Positions 40,716 to 49,540 of a stretch of DNA of 58,274 nucleotides are shown here, piece by piece. The position numbers and the translations under genes are program-made. The notes beneath the pieces were generated by a model. That model ran no database searches. It saw only the letters and a program-made list of their open reading frames with translations, and was not told where the DNA came from. The number at the start of each line of letters is the position of its first letter. The first letter of the stretch is position 1. This DNA comes from Helicobacter sp. (GTDB lineage: Bacteria > Campylobacterota > Campylobacteria > Campylobacterales > Helicobacteraceae), in contig NZ_JAIEFA010000034.1 of NCBI RefSeq assembly GCF_029067145.1, forward strand, positions 1 through 58,274. The letters are read 5' to 3'.

Positions 40716-41510
40716 ATGAAACGCATTTTACTTACCAATGACGATGGTTATCAATCTCCCGGACTTTTAGCACTTAAAAGTGCGTTAAACCCACTTGGGC
40801 ATATTATGATTGTAGCACCCGCTAGTGAAAAATCTGCCTGTGGGCACGCAATGACCCTCACGCGCCCTTTGCGTTTTGTAGAACTAGAAGATGATTTTTA
40901 TAAGCTAGAGGATGGAAGCCCTACGGATTGTGTTTATCTTTCTTTAAATGCGCTTTATCAAGAGGGATTTATGCCGGATTTAATTGTGAGCGGAATTAAT
41001 ATTGGCTCTAATATGGGGGAGGATGTCAGCTATTCTGGCACGGCAAGTGCTGCAATGGAGGGCGTGCTACACGGGATTCCCTCTATTGCTATTTCACAAG
41101 TCTTGCAAGATAAAAATTACTTTGGATTTGATTTTGAACTCGCAAAACAAAGTATTTACAAAATAGCCAAAAAAATCCTAAATCATACATATCCTCTAGG
41201 CGCAAGAGAATTTTTAAATATCAATATTCCACAAATTTCTCCCAAAGACTGCAAGGGATTTAAAATCACCGAACTTGGAATCCGAACCTATGGCAACGAC
41301 GCGCATGTGCATCGCAATCCTCGCGGAGAGGAGTATTATTGGCTTGGCTTACATCCTCTTGCGTGGAATGAGCGAGACAACAACGAAACTTCCGACTTTG
41401 AAGCAACCAAAAACGGCTATGTTTCTATCACTCCTATTACCCTTGATTTTACCGCAAGGAATCGCTTGCGCGCTTTAGAAGATTGGATTAGCGGGGGATT
41501 CAATGAATAA
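40716..41510 (+). CDS. surE: 5'/3'-nucleotidase SurE
   Basis: SurE is a metal-dependent nucleotidase important in stationary phase. The 264-aa protein starts at ATG 40716 (the GTG one codon earlier is less likely) with the metal motif LLTNDDGYQSPG (Asp9, Asp10), then PASEKSACGHAMT and VSGINIGSNMGEDVSYSGTA. The next gene overlaps it by 8 bp. Confidence 0.95.
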   Translation: MKRILLTNDDGYQSPGLLALKSALNPLGHIMIVAPASEKSACGHAMTLTRPLRFVELEDDFYKLEDGSPTDCVYLSLNALYQEGFMPDLIVSGINIGSNMGEDVSYSGTASAAMEGVLHGIPSIAISQVLQDKNYFGFDFELAKQSIYKIAKKILNHTYPLGAREFLNINIPQISPKDCKGFKITELGIRTYGNDAHVHRNPRGEEYYWLGLHPLAWNERDNNETSDFEATKNGYVSITPITLDFTARNRLRALEDWISGGFNE

Positions 41511-42192
41511 AAAATTTGCAAGAACTTTACCATTATTCAAAGAAGAGGGTTTAGCAAAACTACAAGATTCCAAAGTCCTTATTCTTGGCGTAGGAGGTGT
41601 TGGAGGATTTGCATTGGATTGCCTTTATCGCACAGGAATCGGTGAGATTTGCATTATAGATTTTGATTGTTTTGAGCCAAGCAATCAAAACCGCCAAATC
41701 GGCTCTCTAGGCGGAATCGGACGCAAAAAAGTAGAAGTGCTTGCTGAAATTTATCAAGGCGTCATTCCCCTTGATGTAAAAATCACACAAGACTTTATCC
41801 AACAATTTGACTTTACCGCTTATGACATTGTTTTAGATGCGATTGACGACATTGACGCAAAAATCGCTCTTGCACTCAAAGTTGCAAATCAGCCCGAATC
41901 TCCTGCAAAACCTCTTTTACTCTCCTCTATGGGAAGCGCTAAGAAACTAGACCCATCACAGATTCAATTTGCACCAATTTGGAAAAGCTATGGGGATAAA
42001 TTTGCAAGAAAATTTCGCGAGGGGTTGAAAAAGCAAGGTTTTAAAGGAAGTTTTATGGTAGCCTTTAGTCCAGAAGAGCCAAAATGTAAAGAGCTTGGGA
42101 GTTTTAGCGGAGTAACAGCAAGTTTTGGACTACGCTTAGCGAGTGAAGCCATTACAATGATTTTAAAAAGGAGTAAAGATGAAAATTTTTGA
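41503..42192 (+). CDS. ThiF/MoeB-superfamily protein, TcdA-like
   Basis: E1-like enzymes of this type adenylate a carboxylate; the closest subgroup by length and motifs is TcdA, which cyclises tRNA threonylcarbamoyladenosine. The 229 aa show the nucleotide loop LILGVGGVGGFALD (about residues 25-38), IIDFDCFEPSNQNRQ and DAIDDIDAK. No CxxC zinc site is visible; a single Cys in EPKCKEL lies near the end. A role in molybdopterin or thiamine synthesis is less likely but not excluded. It overlaps surE by 8 bp. Confidence 0.8.
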   Translation: MNKKFARTLPLFKEEGLAKLQDSKVLILGVGGVGGFALDCLYRTGIGEICIIDFDCFEPSNQNRQIGSLGGIGRKKVEVLAEIYQGVIPLDVKITQDFIQQFDFTAYDIVLDAIDDIDAKIALALKVANQPESPAKPLLLSSMGSAKKLDPSQIQFAPIWKSYGDKFARKFREGLKKQGFKGSFMVAFSPEEPKCKELGSFSGVTASFGLRLASEAITMILKRSKDENF

Positions 42193-42328
42193 GGACGAAA
42201 ATTGCGAAGAGTTTGAAGATGAGGAATATGACGGCTACAATTCGGAGTATGAAGACAGCGATAAATTTCTCTATGATGAGGACGATTACGATAGCGGAGA
42301 GGAAGATTACGAGGACGCAGACTACTAA
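42179..42328 (+). CDS. Very acidic small protein, 49 aa
   Basis: The frame starts at ATG 42179 behind AAAAGGAGTAAAG and ends at TAA 42328. Of 49 residues, 25 are Asp or Glu and seven are Tyr; there are only two Lys and a single Cys (MKIFEDENCEEFEDEEYDGY at the start). It overlaps the TcdA-like gene by 14 bp and is 9 bp before aguB, with good ribosome binding sites on both sides, so it sits in the operon. Similar acidic tails bind basic proteins or metals; function is unknown. I recall a small gene at this place in H. pylori. Confidence 0.6.
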   Translation: MKIFEDENCEEFEDEEYDGYNSEYEDSDKFLYDEDDYDSGEEDYEDADY

Positions 42329-42337
42329 GGAGTAAAA

Positions 42338-43222
42338 ATGGAATCCAAAATCAAAGTTGCTTTAATCCAACAATCCTATAAAGGCAGCAAACCCTCTACA
42401 CAGCAAATAAGTGCGCAAATGATAAAAGAAGCTGCACAAAATGCAGCACAGCTTGTTTTATTGCAAGAACTCCATACGCAAGAATATTTTTGTCAAAGTG
42501 AAAATGTAGATTTTTTTGATTATGCGTTGAGTTTTGAAGCAGATTGCGAATATTTCAGTCAAATTGCCAAAAACAATAAAATCGTGCTTGTAACTTCACT
42601 TTTTGAACGCAGAAGTGCAGGACTTTATCATAACACGGCAGTCGTGTTTGAACGCGATGGAGACATTGCGGGAAAATATCGCAAAATGCACATTCCCGAC
42701 GACCCTGGATTCTATGAGAAATTTTATTTTACGCCCGGGGATTTAGATTTTACGCCCATTACTACAAGCTTAGGCAAGCTCGGAGTGCTTGTATGTTGGG
42801 ACCAATGGTATCCTGAAGCCGCACGCATTATGGCATTAAAAGGGGCAGAGATTCTCATCTATCCCACTGCAATTGGTTGGTTTAATAGCGATAAAACCGA
42901 TGAAAAAGAGCGGCAAAGGGAAGCGTGGATGGCAGTGCAACGCGGACATAGTGTCGCAAATGGAATCCCTGTTGTAGCGATTAACCGCGTGGGTTTTGAA
43001 GCGGACAAAAGCGGGGTAATGGAGGGAATCACCTTTTGGGGTTCTAGTTTTGCCTATGGAGCACAAGGCGAATTGCTCGCGCTTGGAAGCGTAGAAAAAG
43101 AAGAGATTTTATATTTTGAATGGGATAAACAAAGAAGCGAGGAAGTGCGTAGGATTTGGCCCTTTTTGCGTGATAGACGCATTGATTCCTATCAAGAGAT
43201 TCTCAAAAGATTCTGCGACTAA
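42338..43222 (+). CDS. aguB: N-carbamoylputrescine amidase
   Basis: AguB hydrolyses N-carbamoylputrescine to putrescine, CO2 and ammonia. The 294-aa nitrilase-fold protein has the triad Glu44 (LLQELHTQEYF), Lys (KYRKMHIPDD, about 120) and Cys (VCWDQWYPEAAR, about 158). The match to the AguB subgroup (HIPDDPGFYEKFYFTPGD) is good. It would feed spermidine synthase (speE, window start). It shares TAATG with the next gene. Confidence 0.92.
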   Translation: MESKIKVALIQQSYKGSKPSTQQISAQMIKEAAQNAAQLVLLQELHTQEYFCQSENVDFFDYALSFEADCEYFSQIAKNNKIVLVTSLFERRSAGLYHNTAVVFERDGDIAGKYRKMHIPDDPGFYEKFYFTPGDLDFTPITTSLGKLGVLVCWDQWYPEAARIMALKGAEILIYPTAIGWFNSDKTDEKERQREAWMAVQRGHSVANGIPVVAINRVGFEADKSGVMEGITFWGSSFAYGAQGELLALGSVEKEEILYFEWDKQRSEEVRRIWPFLRDRRIDSYQEILKRFCD

Positions 43223-43782
43223 TGCAAAGCGACCAAGACAAATGGAATCTGCGTCATAAAGACAATCCAATTCCAAGTGAGCCTCTTGCGCTGCTGCGTC
43301 AATTCATCACCAAAGCCCCACAAGGCAAAGCACTAGATATTGCTTGCGGTATGGGACGCAATTCGCGCTTTATGCGGGATTGCGGATTTGAAGTAGAAAG
43401 CATAGATATTTCTGACTTTGCGATTGCTTCCTTGCAAAATGAACGCAATATTTACGCACATTGCGTAGATTTGGATTCTTTTAAAATTCCGTCGCAAAAT
43501 TATCATCTCATTTGCAATAGCTATTTTTTAGAACGAAGATTATTTCCTTTTATGCGTGAGGGATTAAAAAAGGGTGGAATCTTAGTCTTTGAAACTTTTG
43601 CCAAAAGCGAGATAGAATCGCACAATGCCTTTGCAAGCAATTCTAATCATTTATTGCACAAAAATGAGCTTTTGCACGCTTTTTTGGATTTAGAGATTTT
43701 ATTTTATCAAGAAACTCTGATTCCACGTGCCAAAGATTCCTCGTTAGCTTTGGTAGCTAGATTGGTTGGCAGAGCAAACTAA
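43222..43782 (+). CDS. SAM-dependent methyltransferase (class I), substrate unknown
   Basis: The 186-aa protein has motif I LDIACGMGRNSRFMRDCG and the acidic loop VESIDISD of Rossmann-fold methyltransferases, then VFETFAKSE. It is like the TehB/UbiE-type small methyltransferases, but no substrate is evident. Its ATG overlaps the aguB stop (TAATG), so it is translated with it. Confidence 0.82.
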   Translation: MQSDQDKWNLRHKDNPIPSEPLALLRQFITKAPQGKALDIACGMGRNSRFMRDCGFEVESIDISDFAIASLQNERNIYAHCVDLDSFKIPSQNYHLICNSYFLERRLFPFMREGLKKGGILVFETFAKSEIESHNAFASNSNHLLHKNELLHAFLDLEILFYQETLIPRAKDSSLALVARLVGRAN

Positions 43783-43836
43783 TACATTTGTTTGTAGCAA
43801 GATTTTATATTGACATTTACAACATTACTAATTTGT

Positions 43837-43930
43837 GCTATTGTGAAGCCTCATCAAGCTTGAGCAATCCATAATTTGGCATAGCAAGTTTAGCAATAGA
43901 ATCACAAAGTCAATTTAGATTATGAGCTTG
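43837..43930 (+). repeat. Possible degenerate third copy of the palindromic repeat
   Basis: GCTATTGTGAAG, GAGCAATCCATAATTTGG, AGTTTAGCAATAGAATCACA and AATTTAGATTAT occur in the same order and spacing as the corresponding parts of copies 1 and 2. The right end is lost. The match is by eye and weak; otherwise 43783-43998 holds nothing recognisable. Confidence 0.3.
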
Positions 43931-43998
43931 CAAATGCAGGCTAGATTCTTTAATAGACACTCACCACATTCGCAAGAATAAAAACACTGCCCGCAAAA

Positions 43999-45009
43999 TC
44001 ATTGACCACCAAAGGTAAGAATCGCAGAACCCCAAGTCAAGCCACCACCAAAAGCGTCCAAAAGCAGTTTTGAACCCTGCTTGATTTTACCGCTTTCGTA
44101 TAAATCATTGATAGCCATAGGAATAGAAGCAGCAGAAGTGTTGCCATATTTCTGCACGGTAAGGGCGACTTTTTCACTTGAGAATCCCAATGCCTCTCCT
44201 ACCGCAGAGATAATGCGTAAATTTGCTTGATGTGGAACAAAAAAATCAATTTCATCTTTGGAGAGATGATTTCTTTGTAGAATCTCTACCACATCTTTTG
44301 TCAAGGTCTTTACCGCAATTTTAAAAGTCTCATTGCCTTTCATTTTGATAAATTGCAAACGTTCTTGCAAAATTTCAGCACTTGCAGGATAACGACTGCC
44401 ACAACCCGGTGTCATCAAAAGCTCTTGATATTGCCCATTTGCAGCACACTGCACATCTAATATGCTAAGGTTTTTATCCTCTGTCGCACGAATGACTGCA
44501 GCTCCTGCTCCATCGCCAAACAGAACACAAGTACTGCGGTCTTGCATATCTAAAATACTTGAAATCTTTTCCGCACCGATAATCAAAATATTTTTGTAAG
44601 TCTGAGATTCTATGAAAGATTTTGCAAGAGAAAGGAGATAGATAAATCCACTGCAAGCCGCTGCAATATCAAAAGCAGGCTTATTGATGATTCCTAAGTT
44701 ATTTGCCACTACACACGCAGTTGAAGGCATACAAAAGAAATCGGGAGAGATTGTTGCAACAACCACCGCATCAATCGCGCTAATATCAATCTGCGCGCGC
44801 TCTATTGCGATTCTTGCGGCTTTGGTTGCCAAATCACTTGTTGCTTCATTGTCCTCTGCAAATCGCCTTTCTTTAATGCCTGTGCGTTTCGTTATCCATT
44901 CATCGCTTGTCTCAACAATTTTAGATAAATCCTCATTACTCACGATTCTACTAGGAACATATGCACCAATAGAACTTAAGGACGCATAAAGTGGAATTTC
45001 TATTGACAT
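43999..45009 (-). CDS. fabH: 3-oxoacyl-ACP synthase III
   Basis: FabH starts fatty acid synthesis by joining acetyl-CoA to malonyl-ACP. The 336-aa thiolase-fold protein has the nucleophile Cys119 in DIAAACSGF, His in FFVPHQANLRI and Asn in KYGNTSAAS, a complete Cys-His-Asn triad. It follows plsX by 3 bp at the end of the ndk-DUF177-rpmF-plsX-fabH operon. Confidence 0.96.
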   Translation of the reverse strand: MSIEIPLYASLSSIGAYVPSRIVSNEDLSKIVETSDEWITKRTGIKERRFAEDNEATSDLATKAARIAIERAQIDISAIDAVVVATISPDFFCMPSTACVVANNLGIINKPAFDIAAACSGFIYLLSLAKSFIESQTYKNILIIGAEKISSILDMQDRSTCVLFGDGAGAAVIRATEDKNLSILDVQCAANGQYQELLMTPGCGSRYPASAEILQERLQFIKMKGNETFKIAVKTLTKDVVEILQRNHLSKDEIDFFVPHQANLRIISAVGEALGFSSEKVALTVQKYGNTSAASIPMAINDLYESGKIKQGSKLLLDAFGGGLTWGSAILTFGGQ

Positions 45010-45012
45010 TTC

Positions 45013-45999
45013 TTAAATCTTATATTTCTCTAAAGCACTTAAAATTTTGTCATTGACATTATTTTCAACTGCTAAAATTGCTTGAAAAACTGCATTTTTC
45101 ATCGCCTTTGCATTGCTTTTTCCGTGGCAAATGATGACATTCCCATCTACCCCAAGAAGCGGCGCACCTCCATATTCGGCATAATCAATTTGTTTTTTAA
45201 GCTTTTTAAAGACATTTTTCATAAACAATGCACCAAAGATTCCAATAGGAGAGGATTTAATATATTTTTTTAACAAAAAAATAATAGAATCCGCCACTCC
45301 CTCGCTTGTTTTTAGCACAACATTACCGACAAATCCATCACACACAATGACTTCTACATTTGCGTCAAAAATATTGTTCCCTTCAATGTTGCCAATAAAA
45401 CTTGGATGCTTTTTTAAAAGGTCAAAGGCAACTTTTGTCATTTCATTACCCTTACATTCTTCCTCTCCATTTGCTAGCAAACCAATCCGTGCCTTAGGAT
45501 AGTTAAGAATTGTAGTCGCATACTCGTGCCCCATAACTCCAAACTCAAAGAGATTCTCTGGTTTGCAATCAACATTTGCACCCGCATCTACTACTAAACT
45601 TTTTTGTGCGTCTATACGTGGCATAAGAGTGCAAATTGCTGGACGAGAAACACCCTTTAAACGTCCAATTTTTAAAGTTGCAAGGCTCATTGTTGCACCG
45701 CTATGCCCAGCAGAAACCACTGCGTCTATTTGCTTATTTTTAAGCATTTCGATTGCGAGATAAATAGAACTTTCTTTACGCTTGAGTGCAGAAGTTGCAC
45801 CCTCTTCCATCGTAATAAAATCCGTGCAATGCACAATTTCTACCTTTTGCTTGTATTCTGCAGGAATAAGCGGCGCAATAACTTGTTCATCACCTACAAG
45901 CACAAGTGTAAAATCACGTTCTCTTAGTGCCTGCAAAGCACCTTGCACAAGCGGGGAAGAGCCAAAATCTCCACCCATTGCATCAACGGCAATTCTCAT
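45013..45999 (-). CDS. plsX: Phosphate acyltransferase PlsX
   Basis: PlsX makes acyl phosphate from acyl-ACP for phospholipid synthesis. From the ATG at 45999 (MRIAVDAMGGDFG, the usual family start; a TTG two codons upstream is less likely) it is 328 aa. TSALKRKESSIY, SAGHSGATM and DAGANVDCKPENL are visible. It lies 14 bp downstream of rpmF and 3 bp before fabH. Confidence 0.95.
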   Translation of the reverse strand: MRIAVDAMGGDFGSSPLVQGALQALRERDFTLVLVGDEQVIAPLIPAEYKQKVEIVHCTDFITMEEGATSALKRKESSIYLAIEMLKNKQIDAVVSAGHSGATMSLATLKIGRLKGVSRPAICTLMPRIDAQKSLVVDAGANVDCKPENLFEFGVMGHEYATTILNYPKARIGLLANGEEECKGNEMTKVAFDLLKKHPSFIGNIEGNNIFDANVEVIVCDGFVGNVVLKTSEGVADSIIFLLKKYIKSSPIGIFGALFMKNVFKKLKKQIDYAEYGGAPLLGVDGNVIICHGKSNAKAMKNAVFQAILAVENNVNDKILSALEKYKI

Positions 46000-46013
46000 T
46001 TGCAAAATTCCAA

Positions 46014-46169
46014 CTAATTATTTTTATATTTTCCAGTAAATTTATTTACACGATGAGGCATTTTCCAAGTCCCGTCTTTATCTTTTACAGGAACTGCTAG
46101 TGTAATTTTATAATGTGTTCTTCGTTTTGCTGCTCTTGTTTTACTCACACGTCTTTTTGGTACTGCCAT
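46014..46169 (-). CDS. rpmF: 50S ribosomal protein L32
   Basis: L32 is a small protein of the large ribosomal subunit. The 51-aa frame starts with MAVPKRRVSKTRAAKRRTHY, the invariant L32 opening, and has the DGTWKMPHR core. The zinc-binding cysteines found in some L32 proteins are absent. AAGGAGTAAAAA precedes the ATG. It is usually coupled to DUF177 upstream and plsX/fabH downstream, as here. Confidence 0.96.
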   Translation of the reverse strand: MAVPKRRVSKTRAAKRRTHYKITLAVPVKDKDGTWKMPHRVNKFTGKYKNN

Positions 46170-46172
46170 TTT

Positions 46173-46553
46173 TTACTCCTTAAATTCGTCTTCTTTAATA
46201 TGATAATCACAGCGAATCATCTCTAATTCACTCTGTAAAATTTCTTCAAAATCAATCTCGCCCTCTTTGCATTCCACAATTTCCTCAAAATGCTCGCTAT
46301 CTAAATGCACGATTGTATCACTTAGATAAAACTCCACGGGCTCTTCTAATATTTCTTGATATTCTTCTCCGCTCAAATCACAGACAAGAGTGATTGCTCC
46401 GCTTAAGATTCCATTGAGCTTGAGCATATCGGGATAACTTTTATCACAAGATAAAACACCCTCCAACTTGACCTGATTCTCTTCAATGCAAAATTGGACT
46501 TTTTCTCCATTCTTGCAAGTCTGAAATGCCTTTGCGAAAGCAATTTTATGCAT
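46173..46553 (-). CDS. DUF177 (YceD-like) protein
   Basis: YceD-type proteins lie just before rpmF in many bacteria and are linked to 23S rRNA maturation. The 126-aa product is acidic (C-terminal half about 30 percent Asp/Glu) and has the strand-rich core LEGVLSCDKSYPDMLKLNGI. It lies 3 bp before rpmF and 3 bp after ndk. Confidence 0.82.
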   Translation of the reverse strand: MHKIAFAKAFQTCKNGEKVQFCIEENQVKLEGVLSCDKSYPDMLKLNGILSGAITLVCDLSGEEYQEILEEPVEFYLSDTIVHLDSEHFEEIVECKEGEIDFEEILQSELEMIRCDYHIKEDEFKE

Positions 46554-46556
46554 TAA

Positions 46557-46970
46557 CTAGCAAATTTCCTTTGTAGCAAAGAAAAATGCAATTTCTTTTT
46601 TAGCATTTTCCAGACTATCACTTCCATGCACTGCATTTGCGTCAATACTCTCTGCAAAATCCGCGCGAATGGTGCCGGGTGCTGCTTCTTTTGGATTCGT
46701 TGAACCCATTAGTTCGCGGTTTTTTGCTACCGCATTCAATCCTTCAAGCACCATAACTACAACTGGTCCGCTTACCATAAAATCTACCAACTCGCCAAAA
46801 AAGGGACGCTCTTTATGCACTGCATAGAAATCTTTTGCATCACATCGGCTAAGTCTGATTTTTTTCATTGCTGCGATTCTTAACCCATTACTTTCAAAGC
46901 GTTCAACAATTTTCCCAATAACATTTTTTTTCACCGCATCAGGCTTGATAATGGATAATGTTTGCTCCAT
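46557..46970 (-). CDS. ndk: Nucleoside diphosphate kinase
   Basis: Ndk equalises nucleoside triphosphate pools through a phosphohistidine. From the ATG at 46970 (AGGAGT upstream) it is 137 aa; a longer frame adds 17 residues unlike the family. TLSIIKPDAVKKN, the substrate region MGSTNPKEAAPGTIRADFA and the active-site stretch NAVHGSDSLENA with His are intact. Confidence 0.96.
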   Translation of the reverse strand: MEQTLSIIKPDAVKKNVIGKIVERFESNGLRIAAMKKIRLSRCDAKDFYAVHKERPFFGELVDFMVSGPVVVMVLEGLNAVAKNRELMGSTNPKEAAPGTIRADFAESIDANAVHGSDSLENAKKEIAFFFATKEIC

Positions 46971-47145
46971 TGCTACTCCTAAAGCCCACTCTTTTGGGGC
47001 AATTTTAAAATAAAAGGACATATTATATTCAAAATAACCTGCATTTTTTATTAAATGCCATTATTTTTAGATTCCATTTTATTCCACACAAGAAATCTTA
47101 AATAAAATCTTGGCAAACCATAAAATATAGCCAAGAATCCATTTC

Positions 47146-47847
47146 TTAAAATCTTCGTGGTGCTTTAATCCTTGAAATCCTTAAATTCCTATAAAATCTT
47201 TCCACACCGAAATTTGCTTTTTTGTCTATTTTATAAGACAATACTTGGAGATATTGCAAAATCTCTTGTTTTGAGATTCCGCTTTTAAGTGCAGCTTTTG
47301 TTAGCAAAAAATGTGGAATCTTGATAGGTTTTTTATAGAAGGAATGGATTAATTTTTTATAAAACGAATGATTCTTTTTGACGCACAATCTCCCAAAAAC
47401 AAAAGGCAAATGTTCCTTTTTTACCCAAAACTTACCCAAATCCACATAATCTTTTTGATGGTTGCTTTTCTGCTTCAAAACCTCTACAAGTGCTCTATCA
47501 CCTATTAATACACGTCCCTTTAAACCAAGAACTTTTAAAAGCGCATTAGAAGTCGCAGATTGATAATCCTCTCCCTTTTCCTTTGGCAAGCAAATCACAC
47601 TTAGGACTTCCTTGCGTGCTACGATTCCAACTTGCGAAGCCCAAAAACGCTCACTCCTTGCCCTAAGTGCCGTGATAGATGAAACAAATCCCGCATCAAT
47701 ACGCCCAAACAAAAATTCACGATTCAACTTTGCAGGATAAGATTTTTTTTTGTTATAAAATAATTGAAAATGCGATGGCTTAGGATATGCCCGCACAAAA
47801 GTTTCAAAAGGCAAAAGATTGAGGTAATCAATTTTTCCAAAGCGCAT
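47146..47847 (-). CDS. mqnA: Menaquinone futalosine pathway protein MqnA
   Basis: MqnA (chorismate dehydratase) begins the futalosine route to menaquinone by making 3-enolpyruvylbenzoate. The 233-aa protein has the substrate-binding-protein fold and the opening MRFGKIDYLNLLPFE, the DAGFVSSITAL loop and DYQSATSNALLKVL. It is a little short for the family and its C-terminus is divergent, but the core is clear. It stands alone and diverges from the HDOD gene. mqnX is at 53.1-54.3 kb. Confidence 0.85.
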   Translation of the reverse strand: MRFGKIDYLNLLPFETFVRAYPKPSHFQLFYNKKKSYPAKLNREFLFGRIDAGFVSSITALRARSERFWASQVGIVARKEVLSVICLPKEKGEDYQSATSNALLKVLGLKGRVLIGDRALVEVLKQKSNHQKDYVDLGKFWVKKEHLPFVFGRLCVKKNHSFYKKLIHSFYKKPIKIPHFLLTKAALKSGISKQEILQYLQVLSYKIDKKANFGVERFYRNLRISRIKAPRRF

Positions 47848-47990
47848 AAAATCTCCTAAAAATTTCTGATTATTTTACCATTTATTCACAATTTTATGTT
47901 ATTTTTGAAACTTTAATAAGTAATGTTTTACTAAAAATACTATACAATAAAAAATTATTTACAAAAAATACCTTATAGAGGAAGTTTTCA

Positions 47991-48842
47991 ATGAATCCTT
48001 TACTTTTAGAGACTATTAATGATCTCCCACCACTCCCTAAAACCGTGATGGAACTGCAAGAATATGTTGATTCTAGCGGGGCAGATTTGGAGATTAACAA
48101 AGTTGTCGCTATCATTTCTAAAGACCCCTTATTAATTGGTGAGCTTTTACGTCTTGCAAACTCTCCATTTTATGGATTTTCTCATCAAGTTTCTACGATT
48201 CAACAAGTTGTCTCATTGCTCGGAATTAGCAATATCAAAAATGTTGTTTTAGCAAACTCTATTCGGTCTAATTTTTCTATTGATGTTTCTCCTTATGGAT
48301 TAGATACAGGAGTATTCTTAGCCAATTGTTCTAATGAAGTGGATTTCATCTCTACTTGGCTTCAAGAAGAAGATAAAGCACTTTCTAATGAGCTTGTGCC
48401 CTGTGCTATGCTTTTGCGTTTAGGAATGATTTTGCTTGCAAATATGCTCCTAAAATCAGGCAAAGCAAAGGAATTTTTAACCGAAAATCAAACCAACAAT
48501 TTTCAAAATGTATCCGAACTAGAAAATCAATACTGCGGTATTGATCATGTGGCATTTCTAGGATTCTTATTTGACCATTGGAAGTTTGATGAAAGACTAA
48601 TCCAGAGCATTACCCATATTGAAAACCCACACGCTGCTTCTAGCGAAATCAAAAAAAATGCCTACGCACTAGCGGTTACAAATTGTCTTTTTGAACCCTA
48701 TAATCCCTTAAGCTCTTTTAATTCTAAAAAAGCCATTGCGCTTGTTAATGAAGCTACCAATCAAGGAGTAGATTTTAATATGGGAAATTTTTTAACTAAA
48801 CTTCCACAAGCTGCCAAAGATAACTTAATGAAAGATGATTAG
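47991..48842 (+). CDS. HDOD-domain signalling protein
   Basis: HDOD domains look like HD phosphohydrolases without the full metal site and act in signalling, motility and stress control. The 283-aa protein is almost wholly an HDOD domain: NDLPPLPKTVMELQEYVDSS, KDPLLIGELLRLANSPFYGF and VVSLLGISNIKNVVLANSIR. The HD pair is missing (LVPCAMLLRLGMILLANML in its place), as is normal for the class. AGAGGAAGTTTTCA precedes the ATG and a strong terminator follows. Confidence 0.9.
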   Translation: MNPLLLETINDLPPLPKTVMELQEYVDSSGADLEINKVVAIISKDPLLIGELLRLANSPFYGFSHQVSTIQQVVSLLGISNIKNVVLANSIRSNFSIDVSPYGLDTGVFLANCSNEVDFISTWLQEEDKALSNELVPCAMLLRLGMILLANMLLKSGKAKEFLTENQTNNFQNVSELENQYCGIDHVAFLGFLFDHWKFDERLIQSITHIENPHAASSEIKKNAYALAVTNCLFEPYNPLSSFNSKKAIALVNEATNQGVDFNMGNFLTKLPQAAKDNLMKDD

Positions 48843-48852
48843 CATAGCACGA

Positions 48853-48885
48853 TTGTGAGATTTTTTGTAGAATCTCGCAATTTTT
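48853..48885 (+). terminator. Rho-independent terminator after the HDOD gene
   Basis: TTGTGAGATT (48853-48862) and AATCTCGCAA (48871-48880) pair over 10 bp with one G-T and an 8-nt loop, followed by five Ts, 10 bp after the stop codon. Confidence 0.8.
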
Positions 48886-48967
48886 AAATTCTTGCAATCT
48901 TGTTAATTAAAATTAAATAAGTTCTTTTATTTTTCTTGCCCTCAATATGTTTTCTCTTTGTTTGCCT

Positions 48968-49540
48968 TTAGTTTCTTGCGTCTGCTAAGACAAAAGCATT
49001 CAAAACTTTTCCGCCATTAGATTCCAAACATTCTTTTGCCTCCATTAACGTTAAGCCTGTCGTAACAATATCATCAACCAATACGATTTCTTTGCCTCTT
49101 ACCTTGCGTTTAAGGCAGAAATTGCGAGGATTTGCTTGACGAAATTTCAAACTTTTTCCTGCATAAGATACAGGGTTTTTGGCATATAATGTCCGATAAA
49201 GTGGCATCAATCCCACCTGTTTTAAATAATGCAATAAAATCGCATTGTGTGCGTAGCCTTGTGTGCTGATTTTATCATCAATCCCCACCGCATAAGCATT
49301 AAGCGGAATCTCTAAAGTATTTTTCAAATATTGACTTGCTTTTTTTGCCAAGATTCCATAGACTTTACTACCAATCACTTGATATTTAGCGTGGAGCAAA
49401 TATTCAATCTCACTAAATGCAAAAAAGCTATAAATTTTAAAGCCTTTAATTTCCCTGTATCGTGGAGTAATATGGATTGTATTAAAGCAGTTTTTGCAGA
49501 ATGTATGCAATGTCCAATCCCCACAAATCAAACAGCGCAT
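48968..49540 (-). CDS. comFC: ComF-family phosphoribosyltransferase-like protein
   Basis: ComFC-type proteins aid DNA uptake during natural transformation. The 190-aa product has an N-terminal zinc ribbon (CLICGDWTLHTFCKNC, residues 3-18) and a type I phosphoribosyltransferase loop near the C-terminus (VLVDDIVTTGLTLMEA). Helicobacter and Campylobacter are naturally competent and carry such a gene. Its ATG overlaps the tmk stop by one base (TAATG). Confidence 0.9.
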   Translation of the reverse strand: MRCLICGDWTLHTFCKNCFNTIHITPRYREIKGFKIYSFFAFSEIEYLLHAKYQVIGSKVYGILAKKASQYLKNTLEIPLNAYAVGIDDKISTQGYAHNAILLHYLKQVGLMPLYRTLYAKNPVSYAGKSLKFRQANPRNFCLKRKVRGKEIVLVDDIVTTGLTLMEAKECLESNGGKVLNAFVLADARN

